DNA of 64,000 bases. Origin: CAWKPF01 sp963851415 (lineage in GTDB: Bacteria; Acidobacteriota; Thermoanaerobaculia; Multivoradales; Multivoraceae). How positions within the stretch are numbered: the first letter of the stretch is position 1; every line of letters starts with the position of its first letter. Below the pieces are notes generated by a model. It saw only the letters and a program-made list of their open reading frames with translations, had not been told where the DNA came from and made no database searches. Positions 53,186 to 62,220 of this stretch are shown here, piece by piece. Position numbers and translations under genes: made by a program. The DNA lies in contig CAWKPF010000002.1 of NCBI GenBank assembly GCA_963851415.1, forward strand, positions 558,001-622,000, in the 5' to 3' direction.

Positions 53186-53237
53186 GTCGCGTCGCCTCGA
53201 ACGGACGAGACGGACAAGGTCCGTCTCGAGCCGCGAC
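53186..53237 (+). promoter_or_regulatory. Strong hairpin upstream of TonB receptor gene
   Basis: A perfect 10-bp stem, CGAGACGGAC / GTCCGTCTCG (53206-53228), closes on a 3-base AAG loop. An outer pair GTCGCG / CGCGAC (53186-53191, 53232-53237) extends it. It lies directly after the stop of the small gene and 52 bases before the TonB receptor start. No T-run follows, so it is more like an attenuator, RNA-stability or protein-binding site than a simple terminator. Confidence 0.6.
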
Positions 53238-53288
53238 GTGGACGGTGAACCGCAGCCCCTCAGGGGGTTTCACTCAGGAGATCGACCC

Positions 53289-55622
53289 ATGTCTGACCAC
53301 TCGAATCGCTGGCACCGCTTCGCGCCAGTCCCCCTCTCAGCCTTCGCAGCCCTCTGGTTCCTTTCCTTCGCCCAACCCGCGAGTGCCCAGCAGAACGGGA
53401 CACTGATCGGAACGGTCGTCCACGAGGAGCACGCAGACGCACACGAGGATCGGGAACCGATCACTCTCGGCGAGGCTCAGGTGATCGAGCTCGCGCGACA
53501 GGTGCGCGTCGGCGACGATGCCACGTTTCGCTTCGATGAGGTCCCTGCGGGCACCTACAACGTAGTGGTGATCGGGCCGGCCGGCACCGGCATCGCGACT
53601 GTCGTGCTCGAGGCCGGCCAGACGCTCGAATTCGACGTCGAGGTCCTGGTCAGTAGCCACTTCGACGAGATGGTCGTCACGGGGAGTGGCGAGATTCGCT
53701 CCGCCTTCGAGATGACCACTCCCACCCACTCGCTCAGCGGGGAGGAGCTGATCGTGCGGGACGTAGGCACCCTCGGCGAGACCCTGGCCAGTACCCCTGG
53801 AGTGAACTCGAGCTTCTTCGGCATGGGCGCCGGCAGACCCATCATTCGAGGCCAGGCCGGCGACCGGATCGCGGTTCTCGAGGACGGCCTCGGTACCGGT
53901 GACGTGTCCTCGGTCAGCCCGGATCACGCCGTCACGACCGATCCGCTGCTCGCCGAAAGCCTCGAGGTGATTCGCGGGCCGGCCACCCTTCTCTATGGCT
54001 CGAGCGCCATCGGCGGCGCCGTGAACGTGATCGACGATCGAGTTCCCTCGCTGAAGGCCCTGTCACCGATCGGCGGTCGAGTCGCACTGCGCGGCGGCAC
54101 CGTCGCCAAGGAGCGCGCCGGCGCCCTCAGCCTGGACGGAGGAGCCGGAAACTGGGCCTTCCGCTTCGACGGATCGACCCGAGACAGCGACGACTACGAC
54201 ATTCCGGGCTTCGCCAACGTCGAGCACAGCGAGGAAGAGGAGCACGAGGAGGATGAAGAGAATCCCTACGGCACTCTTCCCAACAGCGACGTGAGCACGA
54301 CCAACGTCCGAGTCGGCGCCTCCTATTTCTTCGGCGACAAGGGGTTCGTCGGTGCCGCAGTCTCAGGCTTCGAGACCGAGTACGGCCTTCCCGGTGCAGG
54401 GACCCACGGACACGAGGAAGGCGAAGAGCAGGAGGAGGAAGCGCCGGTCCGGATCGATATGGAGCAGCGCCGGCTCGATCTGCGCAGCGAGATCCGTCAG
54501 GGCTTCGGGATCTTTCGGGGCCTGAGGATTCGTTTCGGCGCCACCGACTACGAGCACCGAGAGCTCGAAGGGGCCGAAGTCGGCACCACCTTCCTCAACG
54601 ACTCCCTCCAGGGCCGCTTCGAGATGATCCAGCAGCGCCGCGGCATCTCGAGCGGCTCGATCGGCCTTCAGCTCTCGTCACGCGATCTCGAAGCGATCGG
54701 CGACGAGGCATTCATTCCGCCCAACCAGACCGACCGGCTGGCGCTCTTCACGTTTCAAGAGATCGAGACCGGAAACCTGAGCTGGCAGTTCGGCCTGCGC
54801 TGGGAGAACCAGGATCTGTCCGCGACAGGCTTCGACGACCGCAGCGACGACGCCCTCAGTGGCTCGGCCGGCCTCAGCTGGACCTTCGCCGAGAACTGGT
54901 CGCTTGCCGCCTCCGTGGCCCGCTCGGTCAAACTGCCCATCGCCGAGGAGCTGTACTCCGACGGGCTGCACGTCGCTACCCAGGCCTACGAGATCGGCAA
55001 CCCCCTGCTCGAGGACGAGGTGGGCCTGGGTTTCGACGTCTCCCTGCGCAAGCGCGCCGGGCGCTTCGAAGGCGAGCTCAGCCTCTTTCGCAACGCGTTC
55101 ACCGACTACATCTATCAGGCCTTCACCGGGGAGGAGCGGGAGGGCTTCCCGGTCGTCGTCTACAGCCAGGCTGACGCCACCTTCGAAGGCGCCGAGCTGA
55201 GCACGCGTTTCGAGCTCCTCCGGATCGGCAACGGCGATCTCCACCTCAACGTCGGGGGCGACATGGTCGAGGCGACCCTCGACGACCCGCGCGAGGGAGA
55301 GTCGCCGTACCTGCCGAGAATCCCGCCGAGGCGAGCCTGGCTCGGCCTCCATTACCACAGCCCTCGATGGAACGGACGCATCGAGACCCGCTGGGTGGAC
55401 GATCAGACCGATCTGGCCGAGAACGAGACCCCGACCAACGGCTACACCCTGCTCAACGCGAGCATCGGCCGCACCGTCCTCCTGAAGCAGCAGTCGATCG
55501 ACATCATCCTGCGCGGTACCAACCTGACCAACGAAGACGCACGCCGCCACACGTCCTATCTGAAGGACTCGGTGCCCCTGCCCGGGCGCGATCTCAACCT
55601 CTTCCTTCGACTCAGCTTCTGA
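53289..55622 (+). CDS. TonB-dependent outer-membrane receptor, ZnuD-like
   Basis: 777 residues from the ATG at 53289 (AGGAGAT seven bases upstream), with signal peptide FAALWFLSFAQPASAQ. A carboxypeptidase-like segment, then the plug domain (SLSGEELIVRDVGTLGETLA, RPIIRGQAGDRIAVLEDGL, LLYGSSAIGGAVNVID) and a 22-strand barrel ending LNLFLRLSF with the terminal Phe. Extracellular loops are strongly acidic with His (EEEHEEDEENP near residue 318, HGHEEGEEQEEEAP near 375), a zinc-receptor trait as in ZnuD. Substrate zinc or another divalent metal is inferred. Confidence 0.88.
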   Translation: MSDHSNRWHRFAPVPLSAFAALWFLSFAQPASAQQNGTLIGTVVHEEHADAHEDREPITLGEAQVIELARQVRVGDDATFRFDEVPAGTYNVVVIGPAGTGIATVVLEAGQTLEFDVEVLVSSHFDEMVVTGSGEIRSAFEMTTPTHSLSGEELIVRDVGTLGETLASTPGVNSSFFGMGAGRPIIRGQAGDRIAVLEDGLGTGDVSSVSPDHAVTTDPLLAESLEVIRGPATLLYGSSAIGGAVNVIDDRVPSLKALSPIGGRVALRGGTVAKERAGALSLDGGAGNWAFRFDGSTRDSDDYDIPGFANVEHSEEEEHEEDEENPYGTLPNSDVSTTNVRVGASYFFGDKGFVGAAVSGFETEYGLPGAGTHGHEEGEEQEEEAPVRIDMEQRRLDLRSEIRQGFGIFRGLRIRFGATDYEHRELEGAEVGTTFLNDSLQGRFEMIQQRRGISSGSIGLQLSSRDLEAIGDEAFIPPNQTDRLALFTFQEIETGNLSWQFGLRWENQDLSATGFDDRSDDALSGSAGLSWTFAENWSLAASVARSVKLPIAEELYSDGLHVATQAYEIGNPLLEDEVGLGFDVSLRKRAGRFEGELSLFRNAFTDYIYQAFTGEEREGFPVVVYSQADATFEGAELSTRFELLRIGNGDLHLNVGGDMVEATLDDPREGESPYLPRIPPRRAWLGLHYHSPRWNGRIETRWVDDQTDLAENETPTNGYTLLNASIGRTVLLKQQSIDIILRGTNLTNEDARRHTSYLKDSVPLPGRDLNLFLRLSF

Positions 55623-55639
55623 AGTAGAGCTTCTGAGTA

Positions 55640-55767
55640 GGGACAGGCACTCCACCCTCGAAATCTGAGGACTGGCGGAACACTCACAGGGACTGGGGAG
55701 GTAACCTGCGTCCAAGAGGCCTCGTCACGTAGAGTGACGATTCTCACTGGGAAACCGTGCCTGTCCC
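55640..55767. repeat. REP-like element B after TonB receptor
   Basis: Left end GGGACAGGCACTCC (55640-55653) is identical to element A's; right end GTGCCTGTCCC (55757-55767) is an 11-bp inverted match. Inside is a perfect 7-bp hairpin TCGTCAC-GTAGA-GTGACGA (55722-55740). The element sits 17 bases after the TonB receptor stop and immediately before the decayed permease. Confidence 0.7.
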
Positions 55768-55800
55768 CACCTTCACCCATTCCACCGGGAGAGCGCGACG

Positions 55801-58010
55801 TCGATCCTTCGCCACCTTCGCCTGGCTGCACGCTCCCTCGCGACGCGGCCCCTGGTACCGTCCCTCGTCGTCGTGCTCCTCGCGTTCGGTGTCGGCGCCA
55901 ACACGGCCATCTTTACCGTGGCCAGGGCGGCACTGCTCACCCAGCTCCCCTATCCCAACGCCGAACGCCTCGTGGCCATCTGGCAGGACCTCGAGAACCG
56001 TGAAGTCCAGAACTACCCCTCGGCACCGGCCGACCTGGTGGACTATCGCCAGCTCGACGCCTTCGAGGAAGTGGCGGGGATGTTCTCCTTCCAGCACTCG
56101 ATCGTCGACGACCAGGGGCAGGCCCACAAGATCCGCATGGCGCAGGTCACCGACAACCTCGACGAAACGCTCGGCATCCAGGCGGCCCGGGGTCGCTTCT
56201 TCGAGGCCGAAGACGCCGTGCCGGCTGGCCAGGGAGCTCGAGGAGCACCGCCTTCCTTTCGAGTGGTGATCTCCGATGAGATCTGGCGGACTCGCTTCGG
56301 CGCCGACCCCGAGATCGTCGGGCGCACCGTGCAGTTCGGGGCTGGCCCCGGCGAGGTGATCGGGGTACTGCCGGCACGTTTTCGGCTGATCCTCAATCCA
56401 GCGACCGGTTGGAACGAGGACATCGACGTCTATCTCCCCTACCAGGTCGACTGGTCGGAAGCGCCCCGCAACAGCTGGTTCCTGACCACCGTCGCCTTGC
56501 TGGCCAAAGGCAAGACCCTGGTCGAGGCGCAGGGCCAGCTCGCCGGAGTCGAAGCGTCGTGGTGGGAGGCGTTCCCGGCGTGGTGCTCGCCAAAGCCACA
56601 CTCGCCTATCTGCTTCGCTGGCGCCCCCCAGAGTTGATCGACATCGGCAGTCCGACGATCGACCCCGGCGTGCTCGCCTTCGCCTCGGGCCTATCGATAC
56701 TCGCGGCATTCGCAGCGTCCCTCTGGCCCGCGCTGCGAGCCGCCCGACCCGACGTGCTCGGCACCTTGCGCGGCCAGGTGGGACGCACCCAGACGCCCCG
56801 ACTGCGCCGCTCTCTCGGCACGATGGTCGTGGCACAGGTGGCCCTGACCACGACGCTGTTGGTCGGCGGAGTCTTGATGGTGCGCAGCGTGCGGAGCCTG
56901 CAGTCGGTCGACCTCGGCTTCGAGCCTGCCGGCGTGCTCACCTTCGAGACCTCGGCCCCCGGCTCGACCTACGACACTCCGGAGAAACGCGTCACTCTTC
57001 ACGAGCGTCTCGAGGCCGATCTGCTCGCGCTCCCGGGAGTCACGTCGGCTGGGGCCACCTCGTCGCTACCGCTCGCCGGCAGCCAGGCCCAGGGCCCCTA
57101 CGGCGGCGAGCGCGAGATGGCCGACAACGACGAAGGCGATCTGCGCCAGGCCTACTGGCGCAACGTGTCCCCCGGCTACATCGAGACCCTGGGAACGGCC
57201 GTGCTCGAAGGGCGCACCTTCACCATGGACGACGAACGACTCTCGGCGCAAGGTCCCCACGACTTCGTCATCGTCGATCGCACCGTTGCCGGGAAGAGCT
57301 GGGAGCAGACGGCGGATCGCGCAGCTGGCGTCGGCGAACGGCTCTACATCAAGAACCGACAGCCACCGAGTTGGAACGAAGTCGTCGGCATCGTCGAGAA
57401 CCTTCGCCAGGCACTCCCCTTCGGGGAAGAACAGGGCACGATCTTCTTCCCGGGCCTGCTCGGCGGCACCACGGCCAACTGGGTCGTGCGCATCGAAGGT
57501 GCCGATCCGGCTGCGCTGACTTCACCGGTGCGAGACCTGCTGGCACGCATCGACCCCCAGATCACGCTGGCCGAGGTCGAGCCTCTCGACGCCATTGTTG
57601 CGCGCTCCCGCGCGCCGATTCGCTTCACCGCCAACCTGATCGCGATGTTCGGCGCGCTCGCCTTGATCCTGGCGGCCTGCGGCCTGTGGGGCGTGCTCTC
57701 CTTCAACGTCGCGCAGCAGGAGGCCGAGATGGGGATCCGCATGGCACTGGGAGCCACTCGCGAACATCTTCTGTTGCCGGTGCTCCGTCGAGCCGCCCTC
57801 CTGACTGCGGTCGGAGTCGTGCTCGGCGCCGCGGTGAGCATCCCGGCCGCACGGCTGATCGAGAGCCAGCTCGTCGGTGTGACCACACTGGACCCGGCGT
57901 CGTACCTGATGGCGGGACTCGGGTTCCTTGCCGTCGGGTTGTTGGCGGCCTTCGGTCCCGCAATGCGGGCGTCGGGGCTCGATCCCGCGCGTGCACTGCG
58001 GCCGGACTAG
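55801..58010 (+). pseudogene. Decayed orphan ABC permease with internal deletion
   Basis: Frame 1 from about 55801 reads SILRHLRLAARSLATRPLVP then FGVGANTAIFTVARAALLTQ, the usual ADOP N-terminus, and the first periplasmic domain to about residue 255. No ATG, GTG or TTG start with a ribosome site is found where the family begins; REP-like element B lies directly upstream. Near 56560 the frame changes to that of 56409-58010, which continues VVGGVPGVVLAKATLAYLL and runs to the normal end MRASGLDPARALRPD. The missing part, about 150 residues, holds the first helix group after the periplasmic domain. So the gene is deleted internally, frame-shifted and without a clear start. Confidence 0.8.
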
Positions 58011-58039
58011 CAGGGCCTCCCGGTAGGCAACCCTCTCGG

Positions 58040-58168
58040 ATGGCCGCCGCACCTCCATCAAGCATGCGCCCACGACGCTCCGACACGGCGGCCGGCCGGT
58101 GGCCTCTGCCGATCCTTCTCGCAGTGCTGATGCTCGCCACACCGTGGAGTCGAGCGGACGTCGACTGA
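58040..58168 (+). other. 42-codon signal-peptide-like mini ORF
   Basis: From ATG 58040 the frame reads a basic stretch (MRPRRSDTAAGRW), a hydrophobic run (PLPILLAVLMLATPW) and stops after SRADVD. It looks like a signal peptide cut off at its cleavage site, lying just after the decayed permease. It may be a remnant of a truncated exported protein gene or a chance ORF. Confidence 0.3.
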
Positions 58169-58191
58169 CCGGCAGCAACTAGCGCCACCCG

Positions 58192-58785
58192 CTACCAGCG
58201 GACCACGCCCATCACACGGAACAGCAGCGGGTTGTAGTCGATCTTCCCGCGTCGTCCGAAATCCACGCTGGCGTCGTAGTACTTCAATCCCAGGTCGACC
58301 GCCCAGCGCCGCGAAACCGAGATGTCGACGAACGTCTGAGCGCCCCAGGTCGAATCGGATCTCGACTCGAAGTCGAACTCGCCATCGCGCCCCTCCCAGT
58401 CACTCAGAAAGGCGCCGCCGTAGAAGGCACCGACGCCCCAGTCATATCTGGCGTTGCGGATCGGGTGGAAGTTGACCCCCACCACGAGGGTCGAGAGGGT
58501 CGTCGCAGCGACGTAGTCGCCGTCCCGTTCGACGTCGACGTCGCCGATCAGATCGTGACTCACCTCGAGTCCCAGGTTCGGCTGGAACATCCACTCGAAA
58601 GCCGCGCCAATGCCACCGCGCGTGCCCAGCGAAAAGCGATCGATACCCCGGCCGGTCTCCGAGGTGGGCTCGACCAGGCTGACTCCAAAGCGAAGGATCA
58701 GCGTCTGGTCCTGAGCCTGTGACGGGGCCGCAAGAAACGAGCTGAGCAACACAGCGGCGAAGACGATTCGAGCGAGTCTGGACAT
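58192..58785 (-). CDS. Small outer-membrane beta-barrel protein, OmpW-like
   Basis: 197 residues from the ATG at 58785 (GAGGAG six bases upstream). Signal peptide VFAAVLLSSFLAAPSQAQ. Alternating hydrophobic strands follow: TLILRFGVSLV, GGIGAAFEWMFQPNLGLEVS, TTLSTLVVGVNFHPI, WGVGAFYGGAFLSDWEG, and AVDLGLKYYDAS near the end, closing FRVMGVVRW with a terminal aromatic. Eight strands fit OmpW/OmpA-like barrels. Function may be small hydrophobic-molecule passage; unproven. Convergent with the decayed permease region. Confidence 0.78.
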   Translation of the reverse strand: MSRLARIVFAAVLLSSFLAAPSQAQDQTLILRFGVSLVEPTSETGRGIDRFSLGTRGGIGAAFEWMFQPNLGLEVSHDLIGDVDVERDGDYVAATTLSTLVVGVNFHPIRNARYDWGVGAFYGGAFLSDWEGRDGEFDFESRSDSTWGAQTFVDISVSRRWAVDLGLKYYDASVDFGRRGKIDYNPLLFRVMGVVRW

Positions 58786-58911
58786 CGGCGGCTCCTCGGG
58801 TTGGGCCCTCGGGTTGGGTTTTGCGCCCCTCGCATCTGAAAACAGATTTCTGGAAGCGGTGATTCCCCTGCACCGAACCTGTCGTACCCTTCGGAGGAAA
58901 GAGGAGGGAAG

Positions 58912-59556
58912 ATGACCGACCACACCGAAGATCCGGGCCTGTTCGAGATCATGTACAGCTGCCGTGCGATGCGCCGGCTGGAGACGAGGCCGGTGGCTCG
59001 CGAATTGTTGGTGAGGCTCGTCGACGCCGCCAACCAGGGACCCAGCGGCTCGAACATGCAGGGCGCACGTTGGGTGATCGTGGAGGACCCCGAGCAGAAA
59101 CAGAAGCTGGCCGAGCTCAACAAGGTTTCGGTCGAGGCCTACATCGGCCCGATGTCGAAGCGGCCCGAGGAGCTCCCCCACCAGTCGGCCGACAGGCGTA
59201 CGCGCATGCTGAACGCCGTGCTGTGGCAAGCGGAGCACATGCACGAGATCCCGGCGCTCATCATCGCCTGCTACCAATTCGCCGAACCGGTGAGTGAGCT
59301 CCAGGCTGCGCGCACCGGCGGCTCGGTCTGGCCGAACGTGCAGAATCTGTTGCTCACCGCCCGCGCGCTCGGACTCGGGGCCGCGCCGACGACTCTCGGC
59401 CTCGTGGATCGCCCCGCGGCCAAGGCAGTGCTCGGCTTGCCCGCGAACGTCGAGCCCTACTGTCTGATACCGGTGGGATACCCGAAAGGAAACTTCGGAC
59501 CGGTGACGCGACTGCCGGCCGAGGCCACGATTCACTGGGATCGTTGGTCGACCTGA
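58912..59556 (+). CDS. Nitroreductase family oxidoreductase
   Basis: 214 residues, with GAGGG shortly before the ATG at 58912. FMN-binding nitroreductase fold: MYSCRAMRRLETRPVARELL (Arg and the RxxR-like phosphate contact), NQGPSGSNMQGARWVIVED, and SVWPNVQNLLLTARALGLGA, which is the family's conserved helix. IPVGYPKGNFGP near the C-terminus matches the usual GxP end. It would reduce nitro, quinone or enone compounds with NAD(P)H. Substrate unknown. Divergent from the OmpW-like gene. Confidence 0.88.
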   Translation: MTDHTEDPGLFEIMYSCRAMRRLETRPVARELLVRLVDAANQGPSGSNMQGARWVIVEDPEQKQKLAELNKVSVEAYIGPMSKRPEELPHQSADRRTRMLNAVLWQAEHMHEIPALIIACYQFAEPVSELQAARTGGSVWPNVQNLLLTARALGLGAAPTTLGLVDRPAAKAVLGLPANVEPYCLIPVGYPKGNFGPVTRLPAEATIHWDRWST

Positions 59557-59667
59557 GGTCTTCGTCTACGCCCCTTCCGAGAGCCGAACCGGGGGCACTC
59601 CGAGCCCTCACCGCCCATCGTCCCGTCGCCATCCTCCCCGAGACGCCAACTCTTTGGAGATCAGATC

Positions 59668-62163
59668 ATGCGGATCGCTCATCGCTCCTCGATTGCCGCT
59701 TGTGTCCTTGCTTCACTATGCCTCCTTCTTCCCGCTCTTCCCGTCGGTGCCCAGCCCGAGAAGGAGGAGACCGGAGGGACGGTCGCGAAGACCTACTCCG
59801 ACGTCATCCCCGACGACGCCGTAAGCCAGAGCGGCCTGTTCGACGTCCATCGAGTCGGCGACCGACTGCTCTTCGAGATCCCCGACTCGATGCTCGGGCG
59901 CGACATGATCATCATGAGCCGAATCGCTCGAGCCCAGGACGGTCTCGCCAGTGGTGGCTCCAACATGGCCGGCAACATCACCGTGCGCTGGGAACGGCGA
60001 GGCGACCGGGTGCTGCTACGCGCCGTGTCCTACCAGAACGTCGCCGAGCCGGGATCCGCGGTCGCCCGAGCCGTGGCGAACTCGAACTTCCCTCCGGTGC
60101 TCGCGTCCCTTCCGATCGAGGTGCGTACCGACTCGAGCTCGGTGATCGACGTCACGGAGCTCTATCTCGGCGACGCTCCAGTCTTCTCCCTGTCGCAGAA
60201 TCGACGCTCCGCCTTCGGCATCAAGGGCCCGGACCGCGACCGCTCCTGGCTGGAATGGGCCCGGAGCTTCCCCACCAATGTCGAGGTGCGCGTGGTTCGC
60301 ACCTACGACGCCGCCGAGCCGCCCTCCAACGCTCGCGGCGGCGCCGTCTCGTTCGAGGTCAACCACTCGATGGTGCTGCTTCCCGAGAAGCCGATGATGC
60401 CGCGGCTGTGGGACGAGCGCACCGGGCTGATCTCGATGCCGGTGACCGACTACTCCGACCCGTTCCAGGGTGTGCGCCCCCGCCGCTACCTGATTCGCTA
60501 CCGGCTCGAGCCCTCCGATCCGGAGGCCTTCGCGCGCGGCGAGTTGGTGGCGCCCATCAAACCGTGGATCTGGTACCTCGATCCGGCCACCCCGCCGGAG
60601 TGGGTGCCCTATATCCGAGCCGGAATCCTGGAGTGGAACGCCGCGTTCGCGCAGGCCGGCTTCAGGGACGTGATCGACGTCAGGGTCGCCCCGACGGAAG
60701 AGGAGGATCCCACCTTCTCGCTGCTCGACGCCCGCCACTCGGTGGTGCGCTACGTCGCCTCCCCGATCCGATCGGCCAACGCAGGCGCCGACGTGGTCGA
60801 CCCACGCTCGGGTGAAGCGATCCGCTCGCACATGAACCTCTACCAGGGCGTGTTCGAGCGCATGCGCTGGCAACTGCTCTCCCAGGTAGCCACCGCCAAC
60901 CCCGAGTACCGCGACGACGAGCTCGATCAGGAGCTGATGGGCGAGGCCATCCGCTACGTCGTCTCCCACGAAACTGCCCACGCGGTCGGACTGCCCCACA
61001 ACCAGCGCGCCAACTTCGTCTATCCGGTGGAGTCGATTCGCGATCCGGCCTTCGTCGCCGAATGGGGACATTCGGCCTCCTCGGTCGGTCGAACACGCTT
61101 CAACTACGCCGCCCAGCCCGGCGACGAGGTGCCACCGGAGCGCCGAGTCGGCGTGTGGGACAAGTTCGCCGTCATGTGGGGCTACCGCCCGATCCCGGGC
61201 GCCACGACTTCCGAGGAGGAACTGCCGACGCTCGATGAGTGGATCGTCGAGCGCGCCGACAAGCCGTGGTTTCGCTTCGGGGCGGCGCTCTTCGGCATGG
61301 ACGTCGAGTGGGACCCCTACCGCATGACCGAGGGAATCTCCGACGATCCGGTGCAGGCCGCCATCTACGGCATGCGCAATCTCCACGGCGCCGCCGAGAC
61401 GCTGATGGAGTGGGTCCTCGACGAGGGCGACGACTACTACGAGCTGGAGGCCAACTACCTGCAGTTTCTCACCCAGTGGAACCGCTACGCCGAGCATGCC
61501 GCAGCGGCGGTGGGCGGCTCGTGGACCCACCACAAGCGCTACGGGGAAGAGGGCCCGGTGTACACCGCCGTCGAGCCCGAGTACCAACGAAAGGCGATGG
61601 CCTTTCTCGACGAGTACGTGCTCAGCACTCCGACCTGGGCACTCGACCTCGACCAGCTCCGCCGCCTCGAGCACGCCGGCGCGGTCGAGCGCATTCGTGC
61701 CTATCAGGAGCTCGCGGTGCAGCGACTGCTCAATCACGCCCGTCTGGCGCGCATGATCGAGCACGAGGCGTTCCTGGGCGAGGCCACCTATCGCCCCGCC
61801 AACATGCTGGACGACACGCGGGAGATCGTGTGGCGCGAAGCCATGGCCGGGGACTCGATCGACACCTTCCGGCGCAACCTGCAGCGCGCCTATCTACAGC
61901 AGGCACACTACCTGCTGCACGAGGCGGAGTCCGAGCACTGGACACCGCCGCGCTCGGGAAACCTCCGGGTGGGAGACAACGACGATCCACCGCTCAATGC
62001 CGACCTCCATATCGCCCAGTCGGACATCCGACCGTTGATCCGCGACCAGCTGACCCTTCTTCACTCCGAGCTCGAAGACGCGCTCGAGGCCGGTATCGAC
62101 GACCGGATGACTCGCATCCACCTCGAAGACGCGCTGACCCGGATCGACAAGAGCCTCGAGTAG
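59668..62163 (+). CDS. Exported zinc metalloprotease, DUF5117/DUF4953 type
   Basis: 831 residues. N-terminal signal AACVLASLCLLLPALPVG. DUF5117-like first part (GLFDVHRVGDRLLFEIPDSM, GRDMIIMSRIAR, KGPDRDRSWLEWARSFPTN) and a metzincin-like central part: VSHETAHAVGLPHN gives HExxHxxGxxH. The Met-turn region is not certain. C-terminal helical region with LDDTREIVWREAMAGDSI. These large periplasmic proteases are common in Acidobacteriota and Bacteroidota. Substrate unknown. Gene stands alone; REP-like element C starts 24 bases after the stop. Confidence 0.88.
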   Translation: MRIAHRSSIAACVLASLCLLLPALPVGAQPEKEETGGTVAKTYSDVIPDDAVSQSGLFDVHRVGDRLLFEIPDSMLGRDMIIMSRIARAQDGLASGGSNMAGNITVRWERRGDRVLLRAVSYQNVAEPGSAVARAVANSNFPPVLASLPIEVRTDSSSVIDVTELYLGDAPVFSLSQNRRSAFGIKGPDRDRSWLEWARSFPTNVEVRVVRTYDAAEPPSNARGGAVSFEVNHSMVLLPEKPMMPRLWDERTGLISMPVTDYSDPFQGVRPRRYLIRYRLEPSDPEAFARGELVAPIKPWIWYLDPATPPEWVPYIRAGILEWNAAFAQAGFRDVIDVRVAPTEEEDPTFSLLDARHSVVRYVASPIRSANAGADVVDPRSGEAIRSHMNLYQGVFERMRWQLLSQVATANPEYRDDELDQELMGEAIRYVVSHETAHAVGLPHNQRANFVYPVESIRDPAFVAEWGHSASSVGRTRFNYAAQPGDEVPPERRVGVWDKFAVMWGYRPIPGATTSEEELPTLDEWIVERADKPWFRFGAALFGMDVEWDPYRMTEGISDDPVQAAIYGMRNLHGAAETLMEWVLDEGDDYYELEANYLQFLTQWNRYAEHAAAAVGGSWTHHKRYGEEGPVYTAVEPEYQRKAMAFLDEYVLSTPTWALDLDQLRRLEHAGAVERIRAYQELAVQRLLNHARLARMIEHEAFLGEATYRPANMLDDTREIVWREAMAGDSIDTFRRNLQRAYLQQAHYLLHEAESEHWTPPRSGNLRVGDNDDPPLNADLHIAQSDIRPLIRDQLTLLHSELEDALEAGIDDRMTRIHLEDALTRIDKSLE

Positions 62164-62187
62164 CCGGAGAACGCTGCGGAGATCCCT

Positions 62188-62212
62188 GGGAAATAGCGAC
62201 TGTCCCCATTTC
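62188..62212. repeat. REP-like half element C
   Basis: GGGAAATAGCGACTGTCCCC (62188-62207) lies between the convergent protease and beta-lactamase-fold genes, 9 bases before the latter's stop. Its reverse strand (GGGGACAGTCGCTATTTCCC) resembles the cores of elements A and B but with CAGTCGCT in place of CAGGCACT, and no matching inverted end is seen. The link to Y1-transposase REP elements is from memory. Confidence 0.5.
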
Positions 62213-62220
62213 AGAACATT

